The notes: generated by a model not told the origin, from the letters alone. 64,000 nucleotides of DNA from Microbacterium sp. Clip185 (GCF_028743715.1 NZ_CP117996.1:1178001-1242000), one strand, 5' to 3'; shown: positions 11,980 to 25,495, counted from the stretch's first letter. Numbers and translations: made by a program.

Positions 11980-13284
11980 GTGTCTACGCCCGTTGTGAGC
12001 GCGACCGCCCCCGCCAACGACCCCTCGTTCTCGAACGTGTGGGACGAACTGGTCTGGCGCGGCTCCGTGCATGTGTCCACTGATCCCGAGGCGCTGCGCG
12101 CCGCGCTGGGCGAGGGGCCGATCACCTATTACTGCGGCTTCGACCCCACGGCACCGAGCCTGCACCTCGGCAACCTCGTGCAGCTGATCGTCATGCGCCG
12201 GCTGCAGCTCGCGGGCCATCGCCCGCTCGGCCTGGTCGGAGGATCCACCGGACTCATCGGAGACCCGCGCCCGTCGGCCGAGCGCACGCTCAACACCCGC
12301 GAGACCGTCGAAGAGTGGGTTCTCCGGCTACGCGCGCAGGTCGAGCGCTTCCTCAGCTTTGACGGCGAGAACGCAGCGCGCATCGTCAACAACCTCGACT
12401 GGACCGCACCGCTGTCGGCGATCGATTTCCTCCGCGAGGTCGGCAAGCACTTCCGTGTCGGCACGATGCTCAAGAAGGATGCGGTCAGCGCGCGTCTGAA
12501 CTCCGAGGCGGGCATCAGCTACACGGAGTTCAGCTACCAGATCCTGCAGGGGCTCGACTACCTGGAGCTCTACCGCCAGTATGGCTGCGTCCTGCAGACG
12601 GGCGGATCCGACCAGTGGGGCAACCTCACCAGCGGTACCGACCTCATCCACCGTGTCGAAGGTGTCTCGGTGCACGCGATCGGAACGCCGCTGATCACCA
12701 ACAGCGACGGCACGAAGTTCGGCAAGAGCGAGGGCAACGCGGTCTGGCTGGATGCCGAGATGTGCAGTCCTTACCGCATGTACCAGTTCTGGCTCAACAC
12801 GGACGACGCCGACGTGATCGACCGTCTCAAGGTGTTCACGTTCCTCACGCGCGAGGAGATCGACGGGTACGCCGAGCAGGTACGGGCCGAGCCGTTCCGC
12901 CGGGCGTCGCAGAAGCGCCTCGCGCTGGAGGTCACGGCACTCGTGCACGGACTCGAGGCCGCGGAGGCGGTCGTCGCCGCATCCGAGGCGCTGTTCGGGC
13001 AGGGCGATCTGACCGCACTGGACGCGGCGACGCTGCGCGCCGCGATCGACGAGCTGCCGAACGCTGCGATAGAGCCGGACATGACCGTGGCGCAGGCCCT
13101 TGTTGCCACAGGGCTGGTCTCCTCGCTGAGCGAGGCGCGTCGCGCCGTCGCGCAGGGCGGGGTGAGCCTCGACGGGGAACGCGTCGCCGACGAGTCTGCG
13201 ACGATCCGCGGCGGGCTGCCCGGCGGGGTGTCGATCATCCGCCGCGGCAAGAAGACACTCGCGGGACTCGTTCCGCGGGTCTGA
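11980..13284 (+). CDS. tyrS: Tyrosyl-tRNA synthetase
   Basis: A class I synthetase charging tRNA-Tyr, 434 aa, the normal bacterial length. The HIGH-type motif is HLGN at residues 62-65 and the KMSKS-type motif is KFGKS at 246-250, both in the TyrRS form. The GGSDQWGNLT segment binds tyrosine. The last ~65 residues form an S4 RNA-binding domain (ARRAVAQGGVSLDGERV). The start at GTG 11980 is chosen from the -10 box and the family length; a much longer open frame upstream has no similarity to TyrRS. Confidence 0.96.
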   Translation: MSTPVVSATAPANDPSFSNVWDELVWRGSVHVSTDPEALRAALGEGPITYYCGFDPTAPSLHLGNLVQLIVMRRLQLAGHRPLGLVGGSTGLIGDPRPSAERTLNTRETVEEWVLRLRAQVERFLSFDGENAARIVNNLDWTAPLSAIDFLREVGKHFRVGTMLKKDAVSARLNSEAGISYTEFSYQILQGLDYLELYRQYGCVLQTGGSDQWGNLTSGTDLIHRVEGVSVHAIGTPLITNSDGTKFGKSEGNAVWLDAEMCSPYRMYQFWLNTDDADVIDRLKVFTFLTREEIDGYAEQVRAEPFRRASQKRLALEVTALVHGLEAAEAVVAASEALFGQGDLTALDAATLRAAIDELPNAAIEPDMTVAQALVATGLVSSLSEARRAVAQGGVSLDGERVADESATIRGGLPGGVSIIRRGKKTLAGLVPRV

Positions 13285-13287
13285 CCC

Positions 13288-14076
13288 ATGCCGTTCACCC
13301 CGAGCCACGCGGTCGTCGCGTTGCCGTTCGTGCGGACGCCGCTCGTTCCCGCGGCGATCGCGGTGGGGGCGATGACACCGGATCTGCCGCTGTTCGTGCG
13401 GGGGCTCCCCATGACGTACGGGCTCACACACGATGTGCGATGGCTCCCGGTGACGGCGCTGGTGGCGCTCGTGCTGCTGCTGCTGTGGCGGTCGCTGTTA
13501 CGCCCGGCCGCGCGGGAGCTCGCGCCGGGACCGATCGCGCAGCGTCTGCCTGCCGCGTGGGATGCGCCGGTGCGCACGATCTGGCGGGAGACATTCGGCG
13601 CATCGGCGGCGACCGTTCTGCTGCTGGTCGCTTCGCTCGCGATCGGCGTCGCCAGCCACATCGCCTGGGACGCGTTCACGCACGAGGGGCGGCTGGGTTC
13701 GGACATCTTCCCGGCGCTGGAGGAGCCCTGGGGACCCCTCATCGGCATCAAGTGGCTCCAGCACGGCTCCAGCGCGCTCGGCCTCGCGATCATCGCGGTG
13801 TGGGCATTGCTGTGGTTGCGGCGTCGTCCCCGTGCCCCGCACGTGTCGCGGACCCCTCGATGGGTGGGCGTCGTGTGGATCGCCGCCCTTCCCATCCTCC
13901 TCATCACGGCCTGGGTGATCGGCCTCGCGGCGTACGGTCCGCTCACACCCGAGTTCACGATCGCCCATCTGGCCTATCGCGTACTCCCGCCGGCCTGCGC
14001 GGTGTGGGCTCTGGGCACCCTCGTGCTGTGCGCGATCGTCGTCTGGCGCCGCGCGCGCGGCACTGTGGTGCGATGA
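13288..14076 (+). CDS. DUF4184 family membrane protein
   Basis: A 262-aa protein with about six to seven hydrophobic segments. It opens with MPFTPSHAVVALP and AIAVGAMTPDLPLFVRG, the diagnostic start of DUF4184, with conserved His and Asp that recall membrane metalloenzymes such as YdjM/DUF457. A second conserved element is ASHIAWDAFTHEGR near residue 120. Substrate and reaction are unknown. The ATG is 3 nt after the tyrS stop, so it is likely cotranscribed with tyrS. Confidence 0.85.
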   Translation: MPFTPSHAVVALPFVRTPLVPAAIAVGAMTPDLPLFVRGLPMTYGLTHDVRWLPVTALVALVLLLLWRSLLRPAARELAPGPIAQRLPAAWDAPVRTIWRETFGASAATVLLLVASLAIGVASHIAWDAFTHEGRLGSDIFPALEEPWGPLIGIKWLQHGSSALGLAIIAVWALLWLRRRPRAPHVSRTPRWVGVVWIAALPILLITAWVIGLAAYGPLTPEFTIAHLAYRVLPPACAVWALGTLVLCAIVVWRRARGTVVR

Positions 14077-14092
14077 GGAGCAGAATCGAGGG

Positions 14093-14893
14093 GTGACCGC
14101 TGCGCTGCCCGCCCTGACCGAGATGCCCGAGCCCCGCTACGTGATGGTGGGAGAGGGGCATCGCATCGCCACATACTCCTGGGGCGAGCCGGACGCGCCT
14201 ACTGCGGTGGTCGTGCACGGGTTCGCCTCGAGCACACGCGACAACTGGGTCAGCACCGGGTGGGTGCGCGATCTGCAGCGTGCGGGGTTCCGCGTGGTCG
14301 GTCTGGACCAACGCGGACACGGAGCGAGCGACAAGCCTCACGAGGCGCGCGACTACGACCTTCGTGAGCTCGCCCGCGACGTCGAGGCGGTCATGGACAC
14401 GTACCTGATCGACGATGCGGTGTACGTGGGCTACTCGCTGGGTGCCCGGGTGGGGTGGGAGGTGCTCCACGATCTCCCCGAACGAGTGCTCCGGGCGGTG
14501 CTGGGCGGTGTTCCGGACGGGGTCCCGCTTGCGAGACTGGACCTGGATCAGGTGAGTGCCCTCATCCAGGACGGAACACCCGTCACCGACCGCGTCACGC
14601 AGAACTACATCGCCCTCACCGAGCGGGTGCCGGGCAATGATCTGCGCGCGCTCTGGGCCATCGCGCAGGGGCTGCGCTCGTCGGGCACGGCGGACCCCGA
14701 CCCGGCGTCGGCTCCGACGCAGCCGGTGCTGTTCGCCACAGGGACGCAGGATGCGATCATCGAGGGCTCGCGGGCCCTTGCCGCGGCGACGCCGCACGGC
14801 ACGTTCCTGGAGATCCCGGACCGGCACCACTTCAACGCCCCGGGCTCACGCGTGTTCCGTGCGGCAGCGATCGAGTACCTGACGGGGGAGTGA
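14093..14893 (+). CDS. Alpha/beta hydrolase
   Basis: A 266-aa alpha/beta-hydrolase-fold enzyme. The oxyanion region VVHGFASS, the DQRGHGASDKP loop, the nucleophile elbow GYSLGAR (Ser near residue 104), a late acidic residue in GTQDAIIEG and the catalytic His in DRHHFNAPG are present in the right order. The substrate is unknown; such proteins are usually esterases or epoxide-hydrolase-like. It begins 16 nt after the DUF4184 gene and is the last gene before the rrn operon, with no obvious terminator between them. Confidence 0.8.
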   Translation: MTAALPALTEMPEPRYVMVGEGHRIATYSWGEPDAPTAVVVHGFASSTRDNWVSTGWVRDLQRAGFRVVGLDQRGHGASDKPHEARDYDLRELARDVEAVMDTYLIDDAVYVGYSLGARVGWEVLHDLPERVLRAVLGGVPDGVPLARLDLDQVSALIQDGTPVTDRVTQNYIALTERVPGNDLRALWAIAQGLRSSGTADPDPASAPTQPVLFATGTQDAIIEGSRALAAATPHGTFLEIPDRHHFNAPGSRVFRAAAIEYLTGE

Positions 14894-14947
14894 TCCCCGC
14901 CCGAAGCCGCGCAACGGCGCGCGACACGCCCGGGGTGTGCGCTCGAG

Positions 14948-14976
14948 TTGGCAGATGCCCGGAACCCACGTAACTT
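14948..14976 (+). promoter_or_regulatory. rrn promoter candidate P1
   Basis: TTGGCA (14948-14953) and TAACTT (14971-14976) separated by 17 bp. It lies about 450 bp upstream of 16S, a usual place for the distal promoter of an actinobacterial rrn operon. The surrounding drop in GC content supports it. Confidence 0.4.
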
Positions 14977-15058
14977 ATTACTTGTTCGCCCCACAGGGAA
15001 GAGCGGAGAGGCCGAAAGGCCCGGCGCCCCCTCAAGCGGAGAACCACCCCTCATCCTG

Positions 15059-15079
15059 AAGATCTCAACTTGAGATCTT
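15059..15079. promoter_or_regulatory. Perfect palindrome overlapping the rrn P2 -35 box
   Basis: The arms AAGATCTCAA and TTGAGATCTT (10 bp each) surround a single C at 15069. The right arm begins with TTGAGA, which is also the -35 hexamer of P2. A 21-bp perfect inverted repeat at this place looks like a dimeric protein-binding site able to block or recruit polymerase. Confidence 0.55.
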
Positions 15080-15099
15080 GTCGCAGATGCGAGTAGGAT
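15070..15099 (+). promoter_or_regulatory. rrn promoter candidate P2
   Basis: TTGAGA (15070-15075) and TAGGAT (15094-15099) with an 18-bp spacer. The match to the primary-sigma consensus is good for an actinobacterium, and the site is about 330 bp upstream of 16S. Confidence 0.6.
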
Positions 15100-15427
15100 G
15101 AGGATCCCGAACTCCACGAGTCAGATCTTGGGACCACTGCTCTGTCAAGAGCGAAGCGCCGATCTGACACCGAGTCGGGGAAAACGAATAGTTGCCCCAT
15201 GGTGACGACCGAGAGGTCCGATGGTGGGAGCATCCGTTCCTTGAGAACTCAACAGCGTGCACTTGTCAAATGCCAAATAACCTCGTTCCAGCTTCGGCTG
15301 GGTGAGATTCCTTTGGATCAAGTCCAACCCTTTGGGGTTGGCGTTATGGATTGTCAGTAATGGCATCCTTTTGGTCAGTTCAAACTCGCTGCGCACTTCT
15401 TTTTCCGTTGTGTGTATGCATTTTTCT

Positions 15428-20444
<5,017 letters not shown>

Positions 20445-20550
20445 TCCGTTTGAACTGAAGTTGCTTGCGTCCACTGAGTGGTTCTCGATGTACGGTCGAG
20501 AACCGCACCAACATTCTTTTGTTGTGTGCATGACTTGAAACATCAATAGT

Positions 20551-20669
20551 GTTTCGGCGGCCATAGCGAGAGGGAAACGCCCGGTCCCATTCCGAACCCG
20601 GAAGCTAAGCCTCTCAGCGCCGATGGTACTGCAGGGGGGACCCTGTGGGAGAGTAGGACACCGCCGGAC
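20551..20669 (+). rRNA. rrf: 5S ribosomal RNA
   Basis: About 118 nt. GGCGGCCATAGCG and GGGAAACGCCCGGTCCCATT are the family hallmarks, followed by CCGAACCCGGAAGCTAAGCC. The terminal helix pairs CGGCGG with CCGCCG. It lies about 105 bp after 23S and immediately before a strong terminator. Confidence 0.96.
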
Positions 20670-20676
20670 TCCTTTT

Positions 20677-20716
20677 AGAAATGGCCACCCAAAGCTGGGT
20701 GGCCATTTCTGTTTTT
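20677..20716 (+). terminator. Rho-independent terminator of the rrn operon
   Basis: A perfect 15-bp stem (AGAAATGGCCACCCA with its inverse) closed by a 4-nt loop (AAGC) and followed by GTTTTT. It is among the strongest hairpins in the window and ends the rrn transcript. Confidence 0.93.
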
Positions 20717-20746
20717 CCAGGGGTTTACGTCGCGAGGAGAGAGCGA

Positions 20747-22558
20747 ATGACGAACAACGACGACAACGAGCAGCGTCGGGATTCTTCGCGCGCCCGCGGC
20801 GGAGATCGTCCGCGCCAGGGCGGCGATCGCCCGTACCGTCCGCGTCAGGACGGCCAGGGTTCGGATCGTCCGCGTCGCGATGGCGATCGCCCGTACGGCC
20901 CGCGTGAGGAGGGCGACCGCCCGTACCGCCCTCGTCAGGAGGGCGACCGCCCTTACCGTCCGCGTCAGGACGGGCAGGGTTCGGATCGACCGCGTCGCGA
21001 CGGCGACCGTCTTTACCGTCCCCGCGATGGCGCCCAGTCGGAGCGTCCGCCTCGGGATGGCGACCGGCCCTACCGTCCGCGTCAGGACGGGCAGGGCTCT
21101 GACCGGCCGCGTCGCGATGGCGACCGCCCGTACCGTCCCCGTGAGGGTGGAGACCGTCCTTACCGTCCCCGCGATGGCGCCCAGTCGGAGCGTCCGCGCC
21201 GCGACGGCGACCGTCCCTATCGCCCGCGTGAGGGTGGCGACCGCCCGTACCGTCCGCGTTCCGATGGTCAGGGCTCGGGCCGTCCCCGTGAGGGTGGCGA
21301 CCGCCCGCACCGTCCCCGCCAGGATGGTGACCGTCCCTATCGCCCGCGTGAGGGAGGCGACCGCCCGTACCGCCCGCGTCAGGATGGTGACCGTCCCTAT
21401 CGCCCGCGTGAGGGAGGCGACCGCCCGTACCGCCCGCGTCAGGATGGCGACCGCCCGTACCGCCCGCGTGAGGGCGGGGACCGTCCGTACCGCCCGCGTC
21501 AGGATGGGCAGTCGTTCGAGCGTCCGCGCCGTGACGGTGATCGCACGTACCGTCCCCGTGAGGGCGGCGATCGGCCTTCTCGTCCCCGCGAAAGGGATGA
21601 CCGTTCGTATCGGGGCGGTTCCGACCGATCGTCGCGCCCGCCGCAGTCCGACGCGATGCGTGCGGCCAAGGTCGCGGAGCCGGAGGTTCCCGAGGAGATC
21701 ACTGCTCGGGACCTGCACCCGAGCGCACGCAACGAGCTGAAGACGCTCAGCAAGGAGAACGCCGAGGAGGTCGCCCGCCACCTCGTGATGGCCGGACGTC
21801 TGATCGACGACGATCCGCAGCGCGCGCACGAGCACGCACTCGCGGCCTCGCGCCGTGCCGGCCGCATCGCGGTCGTGCGCGAGAGCGTCGCCATCACCGC
21901 CTACGCGACCGGCGATTACGCCCTCGCACTGCGCGAACTGCGTACCTACCGTCGGATCTCCGGCAACGAGGACCAGATCGCCCTCATGGTGGACAGCGAG
22001 CGCGGCGTCGGCCGACCCGACCGTGCTATCGAGGTCGGTCGTGCCGTCGATCGAAACACGCTGCCGGTCGCGGTGCGCGTTTCCCTCGCGATCGCGCTCT
22101 CCGGTGCACGCCTGGACCTTGGAGAGACCGAGCGGGCTCTCGCCGAACTGGACATCCCCGAGCTCGACCCCGATCGCGCCTTCGAGTGGAGCCCCGCGCT
22201 CTTCGCTGCCCGCGCCGCCGTGCTCGAAGAGCTCGGACGCGACGACGAAGCTGCCGAGTGGGCGCGACGCGCCGACATCGCGGCCGAAGCGCTCGACGAG
22301 GCCGCGGGCAACGGTTCGGATGAGGAGATCTTCGTGGAGGAGATCTTCGACGAGGAGTTCGCCGAAGACTCCGATGCGCCCATCGCAGCAGATGTCGCCG
22401 AGACGGACGATGCCGTCGAGGCGGACGACGCGGACCACGACGACGAGGACGACTACTCGATCGCTGCGGAGGTCGAGGAGCTTCTCGCTGCCGCGGATGC
22501 GGCCGCCGACGCACAGACCGCGTCGACCGCGGAGGACGACGAGGACGAGGAGCGTTGA
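20747..22558 (+). CDS. Arg/Asp/Pro/Gly tandem-repeat protein with helical C-terminal domain
   Basis: A 603-aa two-part protein. Residues ~15-300 are an intrinsically disordered tract built from repeats of the type GDRPYRPR followed by QDG, EGG or DGQGS; at DNA level a 60-bp unit recurs almost unchanged at 21301-21360, 21361-21420 and 21421-21480. Residues ~305-515 form a soluble alpha-helical, TPR-like domain (HPSARNELKTL, ALAASRRAGRIAVVRE, LAIALSGARLDLGETERAL). The last ~90 residues are strongly acidic. The basic repeat suggests RNA or ribosome binding (inference), which suits its place just behind the rrn operon. ATG 20747 follows a good GAGGAGAG site; longer open sequence upstream is the rrn terminator. 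It is overlapped by the HAD gene start (TGATG). Confidence 0.8.
   Translation: MTNNDDNEQRRDSSRARGGDRPRQGGDRPYRPRQDGQGSDRPRRDGDRPYGPREEGDRPYRPRQEGDRPYRPRQDGQGSDRPRRDGDRLYRPRDGAQSERPPRDGDRPYRPRQDGQGSDRPRRDGDRPYRPREGGDRPYRPRDGAQSERPRRDGDRPYRPREGGDRPYRPRSDGQGSGRPREGGDRPHRPRQDGDRPYRPREGGDRPYRPRQDGDRPYRPREGGDRPYRPRQDGDRPYRPREGGDRPYRPRQDGQSFERPRRDGDRTYRPREGGDRPSRPRERDDRSYRGGSDRSSRPPQSDAMRAAKVAEPEVPEEITARDLHPSARNELKTLSKENAEEVARHLVMAGRLIDDDPQRAHEHALAASRRAGRIAVVRESVAITAYATGDYALALRELRTYRRISGNEDQIALMVDSERGVGRPDRAIEVGRAVDRNTLPVAVRVSLAIALSGARLDLGETERALAELDIPELDPDRAFEWSPALFAARAAVLEELGRDDEAAEWARRADIAAEALDEAAGNGSDEEIFVEEIFDEEFAEDSDAPIAADVAETDDAVEADDADHDDEDDYSIAAEVEELLAAADAAADAQTASTAEDDEDEER
20860..21600 (+). 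repeat. Tandem coding repeats (about 21-60 bp units) inside the Arg-rich protein gene
   Basis: Short units encoding GDRPYRPR-type octamers repeat more than twenty times, with the larger 60-bp period most regular between 21301 and 21480, where adjacent units differ at only a few positions. Recent repeat expansion or contraction is likely, so length may vary between strains. Confidence 0.85.
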
Positions 22559-23589
22559 TGGCACTGTTCTCTCGCTCCGCGCCCACGCCGCTGGAGGGTG
22601 TGGACACCGTTCTCGCCGACCTCGATGGTGTCGTGTACGCCGGTGCGGGTGCGCTGCCGTACGCCGTCGATGCGCTGAACTCGGTCGCGGCGACGCGGCG
22701 TCTCGGCTTCATCACCAACAACGCGTCGCGCACCGACGCCAGTGTCGCCGCTCACCTGACCGAACTCGGCCTGACGGTGACGCCTGAGGATGTGGTCACG
22801 AGCCCGCAGGCCGCCGTGCGGCTGCTGCGCACCCGTGTTCCCGCTGGCGCGACGATCCTCGTGGTGGGGGGAGAAGGCCTCGTCGTCGAGCTCGAGAAGG
22901 CCGGCTTCGTCGTCACCCGCTCTGCCGAGGACAACCCGGCAGCCGTCGTGCAGGGCTTCGCGCCGCACGTGGGATGGGCCGACCTGGCCGAGGCCGCATT
23001 CGCGCTGAAGACGCCCGAGGACGAGGGCGGCATCCCGTGGATCGCCACCAACACCGACTGGACTATTCCGCAGGCACGGGGCATCGCACCGGGAAACGGC
23101 ACGCTCGTCTCCGCGGTCCACACCGCCATCGGAAGGCTCGCTGTCGTCGCGGGCAAGCCCGAGACGCCGATCTTCGAGGAGGCGCTCGCCCGGTTCGACG
23201 CGCGCCGCGCGCTCTTCATCGGCGACCGCCTGGACACCGATATCGCGGGTGCGCAGGCCGCCGGCATCCCCTCGGCGCTCGTGCTCACCGGCATCGATCG
23301 GCCCAAGCACGTCCTCGCGGCTCCGTCGACCTCGCGTCCCGACTTCATCCTCAGTGACCTCCGCGAGCTGCACGAGCCGTACCCCCAGACCAAGGTCAAG
23401 GGTGACGTGACGATCGTGGGCGACGCGCGCGTCGCGGTGGACGGCGCGGATCTGCGCATCCTGTCCGCGGGTTCGCGTCCGATCGACCTCGTGCGTGCGG
23501 GAGCTGCGGCGATCTGGTCGACGGGGCGAGCGATCTTCGGGTTCCGCGTGCCGGAGGAGCTGTACGCGGATCCGTTCCATCGGCCGTGA
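22558..23589 (+). CDS. HAD-IIA family sugar-phosphate phosphatase-like hydrolase
   Basis: A 343-aa HAD-superfamily hydrolase. Motif I is DLDGVVYAG (nucleophile Asp in ADLDGV), motif II TNNASR, and motif III/IV GDRLDTDIAGA, the NagD/IIA arrangement with a C2 cap. The C-terminal ~55 residues are an extra domain seen in actinobacterial members located before tlyA. The substrate is probably a phosphorylated sugar or similar small molecule. ATG 22558 overlaps the stop of the repeat protein; a TTG one codon earlier is also possible. Confidence 0.88.
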   Translation: MALFSRSAPTPLEGVDTVLADLDGVVYAGAGALPYAVDALNSVAATRRLGFITNNASRTDASVAAHLTELGLTVTPEDVVTSPQAAVRLLRTRVPAGATILVVGGEGLVVELEKAGFVVTRSAEDNPAAVVQGFAPHVGWADLAEAAFALKTPEDEGGIPWIATNTDWTIPQARGIAPGNGTLVSAVHTAIGRLAVVAGKPETPIFEEALARFDARRALFIGDRLDTDIAGAQAAGIPSALVLTGIDRPKHVLAAPSTSRPDFILSDLRELHEPYPQTKVKGDVTIVGDARVAVDGADLRILSAGSRPIDLVRAGAAAIWSTGRAIFGFRVPEELYADPFHRP

Positions 23590-23616
23590 CGCACCGCTCG
23601 CCCACAGGGTGAGTCG

Positions 23617-23622
23617 TATCCT
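23617..23622 (+). promoter_or_regulatory. -10 box for the 49-aa ORF and tlyA operon (leaderless)
   Basis: TATCCT ends 6 nt before the ATG at 23629. No ribosome binding site is present, so the 49-codon ORF would be the leaderless first cistron of the tlyA-nadK-recN unit. Confidence 0.45.
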
Positions 23623-23628
23623 GGGGTG

Positions 23629-23778
23629 ATGCACGCAGAACCCACGGAGCCGGCCGATGATCTGCTGCCCGCACTCGAGGTGATCGAGCAGCAGCCCCTC
23701 GGCGATCGTGCCGCCGCCTACGCGGTGCTGCTCGACGACATCGCTCGCCGCCTGGACTCCGGGCCGCTCGCCGGATGA
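23629..23778 (+). CDS. Small acidic protein upstream of tlyA
   Basis: A 49-aa ORF (MHAEPTEPADDLLPALEVIE at the start, ending RRLDSGPLAG). It fills the gap between the HAD gene and tlyA, begins next to a -10 box and overlaps the tlyA ATG by 4 nt (ATGA), all signs of real translation. Similar tiny ORFs in this place occur in actinobacteria; no function is known. The pattern of Leu/Ile and Ala fits a short amphipathic helix or helical pair. Confidence 0.7.
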   Translation: MHAEPTEPADDLLPALEVIEQQPLGDRAAAYAVLLDDIARRLDSGPLAG

Positions 23779-24575
23779 CCGAGCGCCTCGATGCCGCTGT
23801 CGCCGCGCGCGGGCTCGCGCGCTCTCGTACCCACGCCGCGACCCTGATCGCCCAGGGGCTCGTCTCGGTCGACGGCACTGCCGTGGTCAAGCCCTCGCAT
23901 CGGGTCGCCGAATCCGCCGAGATCGCCGTGGCCGCCTCCGACCATTACGTGAGCCGGGCCGCCCACAAGCTGCTCGCCGCCCTCGACGCGTTCTCGATCG
24001 ACGTCGCCGGACGCGCGGCGCTGGACATGGGGGCCAGCACCGGGGGATTCACGCAGGTGCTCCGCGAGCGCGGCGCCGAGCCTGTGCTCGCGGTCGACGT
24101 GGGGCACGATCAGCTCGCCGACAGTGTGCGCCAGGACGCCGGTGTGATCGCCGTCGAAGGATTCAACGTCCGCTTCATGGACCCGTCCACCCTCGCCGCC
24201 GCCGCGGGGATGACCTACACACCCGAGGTCGTCACGGGCGATCTGTCCTTCATCTCGCTGTCGCATGTGCTCGAGCCCGTGCGCTCGATCGTCACCGACA
24301 CGAGCGACATCGTGCTGCTCATCAAGCCGCAATTCGAGGTGGGCCGCACCGCCGTGCGCGGAGGACTCGTCACGGATCCGGCGCAGCGTGCCGAATCGAT
24401 CTCGACCGTCCTCTGGCAGGCGTGGGATGCGGGCCTGCAGACGGCGGGACTGATCGCTTCTCCCGTGGTGGGAACCCACGGCAACCAGGAGTATCTCGTG
24501 CACCTGGGCCGCACCGGCGGGCGCATTCCGTCAGAATGGGAGAGCACTGTGACCGAGCTGACGGGAGTGCGATGA
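23775..24575 (+). CDS. tlyA: TlyA family 16S/23S rRNA 2'-O-methyltransferase
   Basis: TlyA methylates rRNA (C1409 of 16S and C1920 of 23S in mycobacteria), a modification needed for capreomycin sensitivity. The 266-aa protein has an N-terminal S4 RNA-binding domain (RLDAAVAARGLARSRTHAATLIAQGLV region) and a C-terminal FtsJ-like Rossmann domain with the SAM loop ALDMGASTGGFTQ and the catalytic Asp/Lys-type residues in TGDLSFISL and LIKPQFEVG. The ATG overlaps the 49-aa ORF and its stop overlaps nadK. Confidence 0.93.
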   Translation: MTERLDAAVAARGLARSRTHAATLIAQGLVSVDGTAVVKPSHRVAESAEIAVAASDHYVSRAAHKLLAALDAFSIDVAGRAALDMGASTGGFTQVLRERGAEPVLAVDVGHDQLADSVRQDAGVIAVEGFNVRFMDPSTLAAAAGMTYTPEVVTGDLSFISLSHVLEPVRSIVTDTSDIVLLIKPQFEVGRTAVRGGLVTDPAQRAESISTVLWQAWDAGLQTAGLIASPVVGTHGNQEYLVHLGRTGGRIPSEWESTVTELTGVR

Positions 24576-25495
24576 CCGATCCGCGCCACATCCTCGTGGT
24601 GGCCCACGCGCGCCGCGCAGACACCGTCGAGGCGGCCGATCGTGTGATCTCGGCCCTGCGCGCCGCGGGCGCCACTCCGGTGCTGGCCGAAGACGATCGC
24701 GACGAGCTCGCCGAAGTGCTGCCGCGCTGCGCCGATCTCGCCGTGCTGGGCGTCGATGTGCCCCTGCACGAGATCGAGCTCGCGATCGTGCTGGGCGGCG
24801 ACGGAACAATCCTGCGCGCGGCCGAGATGGTGCGCAACGGCACCGCGCCGGTGCTCGGGATCAATATGGGCCACGTGGGCTTTCTCGCCGAGAGCGAGCG
24901 CGACGACATGGACGAGGCGGTCGCGCGAGTCATCGCCCGCGACTACCGGGTCGAGGAACGCCTCGCTCTCTCGGTACGGGTCAAGGACGCCTCAGGGCAG
25001 GTCATCTACAGCACCTGGGCCTTGAACGAGGCGACGGTCGAGAAGGCGAGTCGCGAGCGGATGCTCGAGGTCGTCATGGAGATCGACGGCCGCCCCCTGT
25101 CGAGCTTCGGATGCGACGGCGTGGTCATTGCGACGCCCACCGGATCGACGGCCTACAACTTCTCCGCCGGTGGCCCGATCATCTGGCCGACGGTCGAGGC
25201 CATCTCCGTCGTCCCGCTGTCGGCTCACGCGCTGTTCGCGAAGCCGCTGGTCGTCGGTCCAGAGGCTGCGGTCGCGATCGAGGTGCTGGCACGGACGCAC
25301 GGCACCGGCATCCTCTGGTGCGATGGCCGCCGCTCGCACGAGCTGCCCCCGGGAGCGCGCGTCGTCGCCCGGCGCTCCACGGAACCGGTGCGTCTCGCGC
25401 GCCTGCATCCGCCGGCATTCACCGAGCGTCTGGTGCAGAAATTCCACCTGCCCGTCACCGGATGGCGGGGGCCGGCGGGAGAGGTCACCGCGTGA
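24572..25495 (+). CDS. nadK: NAD kinase
   Basis: NadK phosphorylates NAD to NADP in the cytoplasm. The 307-aa protein shows the GGDGTIL motif (near residue 75), the NExxV-like segment LNEATVEKASRERM and the glycine-rich STAYNFSAGGPI. The ATG overlaps the tlyA stop (ATGA) and the stop overlaps the recN GTG; the order tlyA-nadK-recN is a well-known actinobacterial operon. Confidence 0.95.
   Translation: MTDPRHILVVAHARRADTVEAADRVISALRAAGATPVLAEDDRDELAEVLPRCADLAVLGVDVPLHEIELAIVLGGDGTILRAAEMVRNGTAPVLGINMGHVGFLAESERDDMDEAVARVIARDYRVEERLALSVRVKDASGQVIYSTWALNEATVEKASRERMLEVVMEIDGRPLSSFGCDGVVIATPTGSTAYNFSAGGPIIWPTVEAISVVPLSAHALFAKPLVVGPEAAVAIEVLARTHGTGILWCDGRRSHELPPGARVVARRSTEPVRLARLHPPAFTERLVQKFHLPVTGWRGPAGEVTA

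Larger units (their letters stand above)
14894..15427 (+). other. rrn operon leader region
   Basis: A 534-bp stretch without protein genes. It holds two candidate promoters (14948-14976 and 15070-15099), a palindrome at 15059-15079, a copy of the conserved processing/antitermination-like element TTGAGAACTCAACAG at 15241-15255, and a small hairpin (CCAACCC/GGGTTGG) at 15324-15341. The leader is about 330 nt from the second promoter to the 16S 5' end. Open frames within it are short and have no recognisable features. Confidence 0.7.

Noticed and set aside
20860..21600. Tandem repeats considered as a CRISPR array
   Set aside because: The repeats are in-frame coding units without unique spacers, and no cas genes are present.
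20675..22564. 629-aa antisense frame over the repeat gene with Val/Thr/Arg repeats
   Set aside because: It is the mirror image of the tandem repeats of the plus-strand gene; the plus strand has the ribosome binding site and the structured C-terminal domain.
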